Assembly: GCA_021613535.1 (NCBI GenBank)
Contig: CP075493.1
Span: forward strand, 2,170,001 to 2,234,000
Direction: 5' to 3'
Length of the DNA stretch: 64,000 nucleotides
Source of the DNA: Adineta vaga
Taxonomy: Eukaryota; Rotifera
The notes under the pieces are model-generated. The model did no database searches and had not been told where the DNA came from. It saw nothing but the letters and a program-made list of their open reading frames with translations. Positions 37,719 through 51,667 of this stretch are shown here, piece by piece. Numbering within the stretch: position 1 is the stretch's first letter; every line of letters begins with the position of its first letter. The position numbers were made by a program, and so were the translations under genes.

Positions 37719-38766
37719 TTAATTATTATGTTTTTGTTGTAATAAGGTAATTGAAGGTAATGGAGTTCGTGATGTTGAACTATTTACAGTTCGTGTTAAT
37801 AAACTAGTAACAACAGGATGGTTATTAACAACTGAATCATCTGTATTAGTATCAGTACGAATCCGTTTGTTTAATTCATTTCGATCATTATCATTCGAAC
37901 AACGTTTTAATCCATTAGAATTCTGTTCAGTAAGAGATTGTTCATTTGCAAAGAGATTACTAACGATAGATGTTGTAGATACTGTTTCGGAGAATGGAGA
38001 AAGAGGTTCGAGAGTTTCATTGACAATACTTTTCGGATCAATTACCTATAAATAAACAAATAAGATAGTTCCTTCCTGTTTGTCTTTTTCTTTCAACATC
38101 GATCGAAATTACTTGAGAGTCAGGTAAATGAACTAATCGTTCCAACGATTGAAGAGGATGTGGATGCGATCCATTTGTTGAAAGTATTGATTGATTTCTA
38201 GATAAGTGTAAAGGAGGAAATTGTTGCATCGGTTGATGATGATGATTCCATGGTGAATGTGTCATCATTCTTGGATTCGGTTGATAGAAGTTTGGAGGAT
38301 GAATATTATAAGTACTTCCACGATAGATCATATTTGAAGGTGGTTGTTGTGTAAAAGTATTATCAAATGAAACTTGTTCGAATGATGATGATGATGATGA
38401 TGGTGCAGGAGGTTCAGAAGTTAAATCAAGATATCGAGGTGAATTAAGACCTATAAGTTCAACGATAATGAAGCGATGAAAGAATGTTCAATAAACAACA
38501 CATACTATTGAGACTTTGTCTTAAAAGTAAAACATTGTCCATGATTGTACAAATATCAACAGGTGATACACCTAGATTTTGAAGTTGAGAACTGTTTAGT
38601 TGACATATCTATAAAAGAAGAATAAGAATAAGAAGTGAAAGTTGTCATTTCTACACAGTCAAAAAAGGAATCTTACCGATTGAAGAGTTGAATAACCTAA
38701 TTGTTCGAATCGGTCTGCATATTTACTACATGTAAATGTATCAAGCCATCTAGCTACAGATACCAT
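37719..38766 (-). CDS. SAM-domain protein with disordered C-terminus
   Basis: The start at ATG 38766 (MVSVARWLDTFTCSKYADRF) lies two bases after an acceptor (..AATACAG). The first two exons make a SAM domain: WLDTFTCSKYADRFEQLGY, then TLQSICQLNSSQLQNLGVSP and IMDNVLLLRQS. The rest is rich in Ser, Pro, Asn, Gln and His (e.g. a PSNMIYRGS stretch, HSPWNHHHQPMQQFPP) and ends KHNN at the stop 37719-37721. Four or five exons; one intron at 38045-38110 interrupts the tail. The SAM may polymerise or bind partners. A transcription-linked role is possible because Q/H-rich tails are common in nuclear proteins, but no orthologue is recognised. This is the second SAM-type gene in the window and is unrelated in the rest of its sequence. 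Confidence 0.72.
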
Positions 38767-39010
38767 CTCTGTATTGACGATTGATTTGAATATAAATTGA
38801 ACTTGTTCGATCAGATTTATGTCATGTGATTGGATATAATACAATCATTACTCAAGTTCATTCATCAAAAATTCATGTATATATTTTCATTGGATGTACA
38901 TGTGAACCAATCAATATTGATCGATGTTTGTATTGTATCTATGTATTATTTTTTTACATTCAAGAACTGTCAGTCATCTTTGAGAATGTCTGAATAAATA
39001 GATAGAAATC
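38767..39010. promoter_or_regulatory. Short divergent intergenic region (candidate bidirectional promoter)
   Basis: Only 244 bases separate the start codons of the minus-strand SAM gene and the plus-strand ADP-ribosylglycohydrolase, and part of this must be the 5'UTR intron or leader of the SAM gene. Promoter elements for both probably overlap here. No specific motif is identified. Confidence 0.35.
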
Positions 39011-40771
39011 ATGTCAAATCAATTACTGGAACGATATAAAGCATGTATGATATTGAGTGGAGTTGGAGATGCATTAGGGTAAGACGATAAAACTTTCTTT
39101 GATTAGAAGGAAACATTTGTTGTTATTGTTATTAGATATCGAAGTGGAATATGGCAATTTAATAGTAATGGAAAAGATATTCAAAGAGAACTGTATGAAA
39201 GATTTGATCAAATTGAAGATATCCGAATTGAACGTAAGTTTTGATGCGTGTTCGTTTGTTCAATTGATTGATTAATTGAAATTTTAGTCCCACAATGGCG
39301 TGTTAGTGATGATACAATTCTTCATATGGCTGTTGGTCGAGGTAAATAAGAATATGATGATTGTATGTCAATGGATAAAACTCTTTTTGTGGTTCTTAGC
39401 TCTTGTTGAACATGGTGATCGTGATCCTTCGCCATCATTATATTCCATAATGGTAAAGAAACTTAAAGAAATCTTCAATGATTTAAAAAATCGTCATCCA
39501 AGTATGTTTATTTGATTATTTTTATATTGAATTATTCAAAATTTCTCATTGCAGGTTCGAGTACTGTATCTGCTATCAATCGTTTGTCAGAAAATGATTG
39601 GTCACAGCCGTATTCTGCCGTGTAAGTTTCTTTCGCGATAAAAAAACCAAAAATATCTCTCAATTCTAGATCAAATGACTGTACAGCAGCTGTTCGTTGT
39701 ATGACAATCGGTCTCCGTTATTCTCAACCTGCTGACTTCGAAAAACTAATGCATGTTTCAATCGAAACCTCACGAATGACACATACCCAGTGGGGCTTTC
39801 TCGGTGGATTTACTTCAGCATTATTTACATCTTATGCTATTCAACAAAAGCCACTCGAAACATGGAGTAAATGTTTAATAGAAATTCTACCACATGTTCA
39901 ACATTATATAGAATCACAACATCGATCTGATCTAGCACAAACTATGAGAAGTTGGTAAGAAATTCAGACTTGCTTGTATTTCTGAAAGAAAGCAAATTAA
40001 TATATCAAATGTTCTTTCCTCTTTCAATGATGCATATTCTTAGTTTCGACGTCATATTTTCTAATTAGAAGAATTTCTATATTGTTCTGATACAATTGTA
40101 CTTTATTTAGGTCATCATTTGAAACATTTTGGGAAGAATTTATTCCTCGACAAGGAACAGATATTAAAGATCTTGAACAACGTGATGATTTCTATCGACA
40201 ATTTTCACATGCAGGTTGGGCTGGTGCAAGTGGAACGGATTGTGTCGCTATAGCGTATGTTGAACGAATCATTCTATCGTAAAAAAATGTTCTTCTTTGA
40301 TTTAGTTATAATGCTCTCTTAACATCTCATGGATCGTGGTCTGAATTATGTAGGCGAGCAGCTTTACATGGTGGTCATGGTGATGCAACGGGATGTATTG
40401 CCGGTGCAATTTTTGGAGCAATTTATGGTTTTGAAAATATCCCAAAGGAAAATTATGAAGTATGACTATATGCAATAGAATTCGTTGTTTTCTTTTCTAA
40501 ATGAATATTTTAGAATGTCGAATATCATCATGAACTTGAAAGTATTGGTAAAAATCTATTCAATTTACGTCGGATCTCTGTACAATCAAAAGCAAAAGTA
40601 GAACTACCGACAGATCAACGAGGACCATGTGTGCATTTTGTATTTATTCCATCAGATATTCTTGATAATATGCCAGCATTTCGTCAATGGCGTTTATCAA
40701 AACCTGTCAAAACTGAAATGAAAAGTAATGTTTTATCAAAATTAGTTTTTCAAGGCTTAAAAATTCATTAA
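39011..40771 (+). CDS. ADPRH: ADP-ribosylglycohydrolase, ARH1/ARH2-like
   Basis: Family enzymes remove ADP-ribose from arginine (ARH1) with two Mg ions. Segments in order: YKACMILSGVGDALGY, QWRVSDDTILHMAVGRALVE (SDDT metal site), AVRCMTIGLRYSQP, VSIETSRMTHTQWGFLGGF with SALFTSYA, HAGWAGASGTDCVAIAYNAL, and ALHGGHGDATGCIAGAIFG near the C-terminus. The last block corresponds to HGGDSDSTG of ARH1, but here the first Asp metal ligand is His and the following Ser is Ala, which may weaken catalysis as in ARH2-like pseudoenzymes. The first metal site is kept. About eight exons with 50-60 base introns; one of ~150 bases is at 39957-40110. The length fits the ~360-residue family plus a ~40-residue tail. 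Confidence 0.9.
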
Positions 40772-40892
40772 TCTAGTCTTTTGTATATGTTTTGTCAAAA
40801 TGCATGTTGTATTTTTTATTTCCCCCCAAAAAAAAGAAATCAAAAAGAAACGAATAAAAAGCTTTTTTTTCTCTGTTCTTTTTTCGATAGTC

Positions 40893-41246
40893 TTAGATTA
40901 AAATACAGAAACCACTGCTTTTTGTATCGCCCATTTTCGTTGGATCAGTTTGAATATATTTATATCGTTTAACATCAGTTGTTTTAGATAAATCATCTTT
41001 CATTGCTGAATCAGCTTTTCGATAATGATCCGATTGGAGATGATCTTCAAATGCATCTTCATTTTCCCATGCACCAATCAATGTAAATTGACATTTATCG
41101 GCCATATTTTGAAATAATTTATATTTTAAACATCCATCTTCTTTACGTGATGGTTCAAGTATTCCAGTCAATAATTCACGAACTTTTTCTTCAGCTGGTG
41201 GTTTAACAAAAAAATCGATGACACAATGGATTACTGAGTGTGACAT
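40893..41246 (-). CDS. ABM-domain (antibiotic biosynthesis monooxygenase-like) protein
   Basis: Single-exon 117-residue protein. The ferredoxin-like ABM fold is recognisable: VIHCVIDFFVKPPAEEKVRE, EPSRKEDGCLKYKLFQN, CQFTLIGAWENEDAFEDHLQ, SDHYRK, then a basic tail ending KSSGFCILI. Family members include YgiN-type quinol monooxygenases and unrelated small-molecule enzymes without cofactor. The role here is not predictable. The C-terminal CILI resembles a prenylation CaaX box (Cys-Ile-Leu-Ile), which would be unusual for this family. It forms a divergent pair with the related gene at 41857-42165. Confidence 0.78.
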   Translation of the reverse strand: MSHSVIHCVIDFFVKPPAEEKVRELLTGILEPSRKEDGCLKYKLFQNMADKCQFTLIGAWENEDAFEDHLQSDHYRKADSAMKDDLSKTTDVKRYKYIQTDPTKMGDTKSSGFCILI

Positions 41247-41856
41247 ATTAGTAAGTAATAATTAATTGAGTATCTGAGAAACGAATGTTGAATACGGACG
41301 ATGATAATTGCAAAATGAGTTAAGCAAGAAACCATAAATGTTTCCCCTTCTCTTCTCTTCTCTTCTTTTCTTAATTTTCATCGTCAAAGAAAAAAAATGC
41401 TTCGGATTGTTGTTGATGAACACAGATGAGCAAGTCAGAAGGTTAGATAGAGAAAACGAACGCAAAGAGTATATTTTCTTTCATCTCCGTGACATCAGCT
41501 TTTTTTCTCTTTTTTCTTTGTAAGATAAAAAAAAACAACTTAGTTGCTTCTTCTCTCCTGTTGCATTTTTTTTTCATTCTAAAATACTAGAGAGGATTTT
41601 CTTCTTCGTCTCCTTCATTTTTATCAAGAGGAAAAAAATGTTATTCTGCTAAAAAAAGAATAAAAAGTTAGCGATTCAAGTATGACGTTAAAGACGATGA
41701 AAAAATTACAATGTCTAATTGTAAAACTTTTTTTCCTTCTCTTCGATAGAAATTGACAGCTGAAAACCTGGTGTGTCTTTGTAAATATGACAGATATAAT
41801 GTGACAGTGATGAACTTTAAAATGAATACCTTGTTTTTTGTTTTGCTTCTTTTCAG
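41247..41856. promoter_or_regulatory. Shared upstream region of the ABM gene pair
   Basis: 610 bases between the two divergent ABM genes. Contains T-rich tracts and, directly before the plus-strand ATG, a good 3' splice acceptor (..CTTCTTTTCAG), so a 5'UTR intron or trans-splice site lies at the right end. Chance frames on both strands are not coding. Confidence 0.4.
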
Positions 41857-42165
41857 ATGACAGACGAAACGAAACCAATTGTTTATGTTGTAGCAGATCT
41901 TTGGCCGTTTCCTGAAAAAGCCAAAGAAGCAAAAAAAATCTTAGTAGAAGTCGTACCGGAAGCAAAAAAAGAACGATCTTGTTTAAAATATGAATTATGT
42001 GAAAATTATAATGATCGTGCACAGTTTACATTACTTCAAGCTTGGTCAACTGAAGAAGCACTCGAAAATCATCTCAAAGGAGAATTAATTATTAAAGCAA
42101 CCGAAAATCTTCGAACTCTTCTTGCTCAACCAACAGAAATTCGACGTTATAAAAATATTGGTTAA
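41857..42165 (+). CDS. ABM-domain (antibiotic biosynthesis monooxygenase-like) protein, paralogue
   Basis: 102 residues, single coding exon, starting MTDETKPIVYVVADLWPFPE immediately after an acceptor. The ABM pattern repeats that of its divergent neighbour: EAKKERSCLKYELCENYND, then AQFTLLQAWSTEEALENHLK, then a terminal RRYKNIG matching KRYKYIQ of the other copy. The pair most likely arose by inverted duplication. It lacks the neighbour's CaaX-like tail. Small ABM proteins are typical of bacteria; whether these are ancient or transferred is undetermined. Confidence 0.78.
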   Translation: MTDETKPIVYVVADLWPFPEKAKEAKKILVEVVPEAKKERSCLKYELCENYNDRAQFTLLQAWSTEEALENHLKGELIIKATENLRTLLAQPTEIRRYKNIG

Positions 42166-42447
42166 CAAATTGACTCATCATTTATCAATGTTGTCTATGT
42201 AACAAATAAATATTTCAGAAAAAGAATGACCCAATGTTGTCATTCACTTTCTTTTTTTATCAGAGTATTAATTCTTGCTAATTAAAATCGCTACCCACAA
42301 GTTCTCACGAAACACATCCCGGAAGTCGTAACGCCATACGAAACTAATATAAATACGATGAGATTATCTTAAAATGAAATGATAGTCCAATTAGTTGCTT
42401 AAAAAAGATTTCTATCACGGAAAAAAAACAACAGTTTTAATATTCAT

Positions 42448-43214
42448 TTAAGATCGATTCTTTTCATATGAGAGATCAGTCGTTTGGTAATGTGAATAAT
42501 CATTATTATTTTGATTTTGTGGAAAAGAAATTCCATGAGAGAGATGAAGTTGCTGTTGCATTTCAATGCCACAATTATATGGCATTGACATTCGTCGATA
42601 AGATGAATACGATTTTGAATAGAAATTTGTTAGAAGAGCTGATTGAGCAAGTAAATTTGTTAAGAGATAAGTTCCAAATGCTGCTATAGATTCGTTGATA
42701 GGTCGAGTTTCTTTCATTTCCTCGGATTGATGTAAAAATTGACATCGTACTCCATATTTACAATGTCCGGAAAGAAAATTTCGACAAAGTTCAGTTTTAT
42801 ATTTCGGATGTCGATTACGAGAACGTAATTCTTCTAATCCATGTGCAAATTGACAACGTGATGAATAAGAACAAAGTCCATAGATAGAGAAATTACGACA
42901 TAATTCTGTTTTATATTTTACTATTAATATTCAGTTGAAATCAATCATTCATTTGTTCTTTTACTTTTACTTACAATTTTCAGATTCATTCATTGATTGT
43001 CTTTCACTATCATGATTGGATTCTGTTTGACTTGGAATTGATGATATACCTTGAAGAGTTTCATTCGAATGATTGATCGACATTTGTTCACCAATAACAT
43101 TTGCTAAACTTATTCCCGGTTGAAATAGAGGCAAACCTTTCAAAGAATCGAATTAGTCATAGACAGAGATGAATATGAATCATTACCTGAATTTTGATTC
43201 TCTATTGTATTCAT
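42448..43214 (-). CDS. ZFP36: TTP/ZFP36-family tandem CCCH zinc-finger protein
   Basis: RNA-binding protein family that binds AU-rich elements in mRNA 3'UTRs and recruits deadenylation. Two fingers stand in the family context: [20 protein letters not shown] followed by [12 protein letters not shown], and [20 protein letters not shown] followed by CQFLH. Both lead-in YKTEL motifs that stack on RNA are present. The first finger is CX8CX5CX3H as expected; the second is CX7CX5CX3H, one residue shorter than canonical. Three exons: a short first exon with ATG at 43214, a Ser/Asn-rich second exon, and the finger exon with a Tyr/Gln/Asn-rich tail to the stop at 42448. A bdelloid-like genome would be expected to carry several copies, so orthology to one vertebrate ZFP36 is not implied. 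Confidence 0.9.
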
Positions 43215-43388
43215 ATTCTTGATTGAATGAGTAATTTATTTTTTCGATAAAATAAATGTTTAATACATTGTCGATACTGAATGTTGTTTTGAGATAAAAA
43301 AATGAGAATAGAACAGTTAATTTATGAAGAGGAATTGAATTAGTTTTTTGATATTTACAGGCGCGTTAGTAACTATGAATTATTTTAG
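43215..43388. promoter_or_regulatory. Very short divergent intergenic region (ZFP36-like / SNX4)
   Basis: 174 bases separate the two start codons, and the SNX4 ATG directly follows an acceptor (TATTTTAG). Promoter sequences of both genes must be compressed here or lie inside transcribed DNA. Confidence 0.35.
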
Positions 43389-45452
43389 ATGACGGAAGAT
43401 CATTCCACATTATTTGATCAATATGATATTCAAATATCGAATACTGAACGACGCAATTCAAGTATTGCAATTCAAGATTGTTATATTGTCTATCTGATTG
43501 AATGCCGGTGAGTAAAATTCATATGTTTATCAATAAAATATGATGTTTTCTTTAGATTAAAATCAAATAAAGATAGCGAATCAACATGTGTTTTTCGTCG
43601 ATATTCCGATTTTGAAACGTTACGAAACTATCTTGTTGCTAAATATTCTTGGGTAATTGTTCCCGTTTTACCAGAAAAAACGGTAAGAAATGAAAATAAA
43701 CGAGGTGAAATTGTTATATTTTGTTTGGATAAAAAAAACTCTAGATCTCTCATACTTGGTCCAAATCGCATCAAGATCGAACAAGTGTTGAAGTTGTCGA
43801 ACGAAGACGTGTTTTACTTGAAGTACGAAAGAATTTGACTAAGAAACAAAACGAAAAATATTTTAATGACTTTCTAGCGTTTTCTTCGTCATCTATGTGC
43901 TCATCCAACATTATCAGCAGATTCAGCTGTTCAAACATTTTTACTTCAAAATGATGGATGGAAACAGATTGTAGATACAAGTCATGTACTTAATAAAGTA
44001 AGAATCTCAATATCCAGATTAAGTTAATACTATTGCATAGATTTGCATTGAAGAAGATTTAAATTCGGAATATTAAACAATCTATTGTTATATATAATGG
44101 GAAACCTTTGAATGCATCAATAAGCTATGAATGGTTTCTAATTATTTTTTACTTTGTTCATCCGCATTAAATAAAGCTTTACTAAAAGATAATAATTTGA
44201 AAGTTTCAAAATCTTCTTAAAATTCTCATTAGGAACAGACGAGTTCACTACTTTCTTTCGCAAAATTTTTGAAAAAAGAATTCATTATTCTATTCTATTT
44301 TTAGTCGGAATCGTTAATTCCTTCATTTAAACTCAATTTAATGCAACATGAAAGAACAAAAGATAAGTATGTCGAAAGAAATGCCTTGAATTTTCATCGA
44401 ATTTTTCATTTATTCAGACGATTTCTTGATGCTTATCAATACGCAATCGATCTCAATAATGTTTTATATAATATTCTTCGAGCACGTGCAGTAAGCTAAC
44501 AATCTTCTTACATCGCCATTCATTTTCTCTTTTCTCTACTAACAAAAATTAGAAACTTGCTGATCGAATATTTCTATATTATCAATCACATAATCAATTC
44601 GGTCGATTATTTAGTGAATGGAGTACAACAGAAGATAAACTTGGTGATTCATTACAACGTGCAGGACATTTTCTTGATAGGTATGATTTTAACATATAAA
44701 TCAATTTATTTTACATGGAAATTTCTTAGTTTTGCTGGACAAATCGAAGAATATCTTCATGAAGAAGATGCTTTAATGGATTTTATAAAACATCAAGCAT
44801 CGTATTGTGATGTTATCAAGTAAGAAATGAAAGATTTGTTGTGAATAATTTCATTTTCCAATTCATATAGATCGGTTGTTGAAAAACATGAACAATTAGT
44901 TGAAGACAATTGTAAACAGGAAACATCATTAGGTACAAAACGATCCCAACGAGATGCTTATGTAAGTTTGAAGATAGGTGTCTTTATTGAATATGAATGA
45001 ATTGAATAGGCAAATGGAAAAATGAATTTTTCGGTGAATTCACTTAAATCAAAATTATTCGGTGAAAATGATCAAACACGTTATGCGAAAATTGATACGA
45101 TGGATTCGAATATCAATGATGCAGTTTTACATTGTCAAAATGCGGATATTCGTGTGAAGTAAAGAATCGACATTAAAGAAACAATATTTCAGAAATTGAT
45201 TTCATTCTTTTATCTATAGAGAATTCAATAAAAATGCTTTGATTGAACTTGATTTTTATAAAACAATGAAAGAAGAACAAATGCGTGAAATTCTTCGTTC
45301 CTATTGTCTTCTTCAAGCTCGAATTGCAAAAGCGGTTTGTTTTCTATTTCAATATAATTCATATCTTCACAAATGTCTTTCGATATATTTAGGCTTTAAA
45401 AAGTTGGACAAATATTCGCGATAGTTTTTCCACTGAACAAACACCAATTTAA
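43389..45452 (+). CDS. SNX4: Sorting nexin 4 (PX-BAR protein)
   Basis: Endosomal coat protein that tubulates membranes for recycling and autophagy. The PX domain contains IQDCYIVYLIECRLKSNKDS, RRYSDFETLRNYLVAKYSW (R-R-Y-S-D-F, the phosphoinositide-binding Arg), VPVLPEKT, and VEVVERRRVLLERFLRHL. The BAR part shows KRFLDAYQYAIDLNNVLYNI, LADRIFLYYQSHNQFGRLFS, EWSTTEDKLGDSLQRAGHFL, KSKLFGENDQ and a last helix ending AALKSWTNIRDSFS. All align with SNX4 rather than SNX7/30. About ten exons with short introns; one intron after LNK (about 44000-44300) is ~300 bases. The stop is at 45450-45452. The protein is near the usual ~450 residues but slightly shorter, with a reduced N-terminus. Confidence 0.92.
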
Positions 45453-45836
45453 TATTCCAAACTAAACACTTCTTATTCTATTACACATTCCGTTGCATGT
45501 ATTTTTTATCTATTTATTAAATCTTCTCACGTTCTTGTAGTCAATCAATGCATTAAATCTAGATGATGTAATCATTTTTTCATTTTTAGATTCGATTATG
45601 TTTCTATGATATCGATTGGTTTTTTTACAAGAAGAAGACTTCCGATTTAATTTGTAAGTTTGTTTTTTAAAGATTAATAAATGTTGGAGATGAAATGGTT
45701 TTCCATTAGTTTTATTACGATGTTAACGAGTCATGTCTACTTATATGTTTGACAACATGAGAATGATTCAATGAAATTTCATTACGATATTTACTAACAG
45801 AAAGAAAAAAAAACTTTGACATTATTTGTAGGTTTT
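45453..45836. other. Spacer between SNX4 and sirtuin
   Basis: 384 bases, same strand on both sides. Contains an AATAAA-like site in the SNX4 3' flank and a splice acceptor (ATTATTTGTAG) five bases before the sirtuin ATG. Confidence 0.4.
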
Positions 45837-47276
45837 ATGTCGCGTAAAATTTCTCAACCACGTTCAACTGGTTTAAAAGATATATCGAATAAATTCTCTA
45901 AAGTTCAAATCGGTACCAAAACGTAAGACAAATATCTTATGAAGGCTTTTCATTAATCATATATATTACATAGAACTAACCAAAAATCTCCAACTAAACC
46001 ATCTGCTATTGATAATCTCATTGACTCGATTAAAAATGGAAAATATAAACGAATTATTGTTCTAGCTGGAGCTGGTATTTCAACGCCAAGTGGTATTCCT
46101 GATTTTCGGTAAGTAATTTCAATTGAATTATTTGCTTTATAATCGACATTCCTTTTAGAACACCAGGGACAGGTTTATATGATAATCTTCGACGGTATAA
46201 TATTCCATATCCAGAAGCGATATTTGAATTAGATTATTTCTATCGTAATCCAAAACCATTTTTTCATTTGGCTAAAGAACTTTATCCTGGCCGATATGTT
46301 CCAAATGTAATTCATTATTTTATTCGATATTTACATGATCAAAATATTCTTCATCGTGTTTATACACAAAATATTGATGGACTTGAACGAAGTAAATCAG
46401 ATCGAAGGAAATATTCTAGAATAAATTTCTTCCTATTCTATAGTGGCTGGAATTCCAGCAGATAAAATTGTCGAAGCACATGGAACATTTATGACAGCAA
46501 CATGTCAACGATGTGGTCAAAAGTATACCTGTGAGGATATTCGTCAACGAATTGTCGATGATGAAATACCAAAATGTACAAAAAATTCACGATGCACAGG
46601 CGTTATTAAACCAGATATTGTTTTCTTTGGTGAAGATCTTCCACGACGATTTGATATGTATTCACGTGATTTACCAATATGTGATTGTTGTATTGTTATG
46701 GGCACATCATTAGCTGTTGCTCCTTTCTCGGATATTGTGGATTCAGTATCACGTGTGACAGTACGTCTTTTAATCAATCGTCAAGTTGTGGGTACATTTT
46801 TATCTCCGCGATCACATGATGTGACGATGATTGGTGATTTGGAAGTTAATATTAAAGAATTTCTAACAAAATTAGATGTTATTGATCAAGTAATGGAATT
46901 AATGAAAAAAGAGAATGCTGAAAATGAAAAACATCGAACAATTCAAATGAAAACAATGGCAACAAATTCAACAACGAATAATCGATTTAAGTCAGCTGAA
47001 AAATTTATTGAACAATCCGGAAATTTTATTACATTAACTCAACCAAAACAAGATCGACGAATAACAACTGAACCGAAAATAGTTTCGAATGAATCAACTA
47101 AATCAATGATTGAAAAACATAACAATGCCTTGATCTTCAATCGACGAGGAACAAAACCAATTTTACCAGTTATTCCATCGAAAAAACTCTCACCATCATC
47201 ATCATCTTCTTCATCTGAGTCATTAGATAGTTCACTATCTGAAACAGAGTTGAAACCGTTTGTTTTTAATCGGTAA
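45837..47276 (+). CDS. SIRT3: NAD-dependent protein deacylase, SIRT3-like (class I sirtuin)
   Basis: Removes acyl groups from lysines using NAD. Motifs: [80 protein letters not shown] with catalytic His, [28 protein letters not shown]. These follow SIRT3/SIRT2, and [16 protein letters not shown] is SIRT3-like. The zinc site is CQRC with a second pair CTKNSRC (C-x5-C), wider than the usual C-x2-C. The N-terminus is basic ([17 protein letters not shown]), which could be a weak mitochondrial signal but is short of a clear one. The C-terminus adds ~110 residues of Lys/Asn/Ser-rich sequence with a nine-Ser run, not part of the catalytic fold. Five exons, start five bases after an acceptor. Confidence 0.92.
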
Positions 47277-47582
47277 TGAACAAATTACAAAAGAATGATC
47301 TTGATAATACGTTTTTTTGTGAAAATTTTTTATCTTATTTTATGCGAAATGAATGAACCATTGATGAATCATCTTGTTTTTTTATGAATAAAATACGAAC
47401 TATTTTTCGAATTCGATTCTGATACGATCATCAATATAACTTGAATGAAAATAATGTTTTAGTTTATTAAATCAAAGATGTTCTTCTGTGAAGTAAATAT
47501 AGACTTCTAAAGTTTATAAAATATGAAAACTAACTGAACTCTAACCGGTATAAGTAGTGAACAGAAAAAAAACGAATAGAGT
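47277..47582. other. Convergent 3' flanks
   Basis: 306 bases between the ends of the sirtuin (+) and the carotenoid oxygenase (-). AT-rich, poly(A)-signal-like sites on both strands, no gene. Confidence 0.5.
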
Positions 47583-49314
47583 TTAATAAAAATTGCCATG
47601 AAAAGATGCAGGTATATGTACTGGTAGATAAGCACGAGCCAATTCTTTAAACGTTTTTCCATCAAGAACGAGTAAAAAGGATCGTTTGCCTTTTTGATCT
47701 AGAATAATCGATAAGACAACTCCATCGTCTTCTTCAGCATCGGATGCATCAGGTCGTGGAACAAATATGGGTTCACTTGGTGATGTATATGGTTCTTCCC
47801 ATTTGTTAACTTCTTCTTTTGTTTGAAGATCCAATTTAATTAATGCATCAAATAATCGTCCTGGTGTTGCTCGATCAGCATAAACATATCGATATGGTTT
47901 GCCATTATAATTCGGATTAATACGTGGTAATTCAAATTGAACTGGCACAAGACTATGTGCATGACTAAAGCAATGACTACCTTTGGGTTCTCGTGCATTC
48001 ATATTAGGTTCAACACATGTATTAGCTTCTAAATCTAATTCAAATCGTCGAACATAACCAGCACCAGATGGGAAGATATTTTGTCGTAATTTATCCACAT
48101 ATAATTCGCTGATAATTCGTGGATCATCAAATGCACAAATATCAACAATGATCTTCTTCGTATTCTCGTCAAATTCATAAGAATTTATATGATGAAAATG
48201 AAAAAATGCCGGTCCAGGAATATAAGCAACTTGTTCACCAGTATCTAAACTAATGACACGAAAATATGTTGGCATGGTATCACCATTCCATTGAAACATA
48301 GATGATGCCAATCCACCAGTCATTAAACACCAAAGACCAGATAATTTAGCAAAATGATATGGAATTTCACTGAGAATTAAATAATTCTCACTAAGAGATG
48401 CTGAATGCATATAACAAGTATTTGGCGATGGAAAACGAAAAGCTTTTGTTGTGTTTTTAATACGACGATTATAATTCTTTGCACGTTCGTTCATACCAGT
48501 TGTTAAATGAAGAAAACGACGATCAGCAGCAAGTAATTTATCAAATTGATCATCATCATCATCTATAGGTGAAATTCAATATCAAACTTGATTAAAATTA
48601 AATCCGATTACCTTTTTTGTCATCTGCTGATAATTCTTCTGGAATGAATGCAACATCAATAAAACTTCCATTATTTGTCATTCGACTACTATAGCCCACT
48701 GTCATTTTACGTTTTGCATCATACATAACATGTGCTGTTGTTGTTGACATTATTGTTGAATCTTTTGGTCGACCATATGGTAAAGTGACAAGAGGACCGA
48801 TAGGTTCAAGTGTATTTGGATCAAGAACATTGCCAACAGGAATTTCTGTTAATGCTAATAATTCATTTTGAACCATTTGAACCGTTACACCTGTATCATC
48901 AGTTGACATTGCTGGATCTTTACCATAGAAAAATGATTGAAATCGACCAAAAATTGATTTACATGGATCAGTACCAAATTGTCGTGTCATCAATCGACCA
49001 TTTTTAACTGATTCAGTATAAGTACGAGATTTCACGAATGAACCACGAAATTGAAGTGTTTGTGATGATCCATCAATACTATATTTTTGTATATAAGCAA
49101 AACCATCAAAAATATGACTGAAAGTCGTTGCTGGATCATTATTAATTTCATGTGCACCAGGCCCATTTCGATACAAATTGCCTTTTAACCAATCAGGAAT
49201 TTGTCCTTGAAAATCAATGGTTTTTTCATCTGTATATTCATTTGTTGATGTATATAGATTATAATTATTCCATATTTCATCATCAGTTTTTTCACAACAC
49301 TGCTTTTCTGTCAT
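47583..49314 (-). CDS. BCO: Carotenoid cleavage oxygenase (BCO/RPE65 family)
   Basis: Non-haem iron enzyme that cleaves carotenoids or related isoprenoids. The protein begins MTEKQCCEKTDDEIW and reads IPDWLKGNLYRNGPG (family N-terminal motif), FSHIFDGFAYIQKYSIDG, the first iron His in TTTAHVMYD, the second in MHSASLSENYLIL, the third in FFHFHHINSYE and the last in IPASFHGNFY at the C-terminus. All four iron-binding His positions are present. The blade-like seven-stranded repeat spacing is kept. One intron (about 48563-48612) after the ADDKK stretch. About 550 residues, close to animal members. It lies 119 bases after the pyruvate decarboxylase stop with an acceptor (..CTTTCCAG) three bases before ATG. 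Confidence 0.92.
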
Positions 49315-49433
49315 TATCTGGAAAGAGAAATTTTTATTAAATACGACTACACCGATACAATAGGATAGGTTAGTAACTAAAATAAATTCTACTACATGAA
49401 AATAAAGATTTGACTAGGTTTATATGAGATTAT

Positions 49434-51667
<2,234 letters not shown>

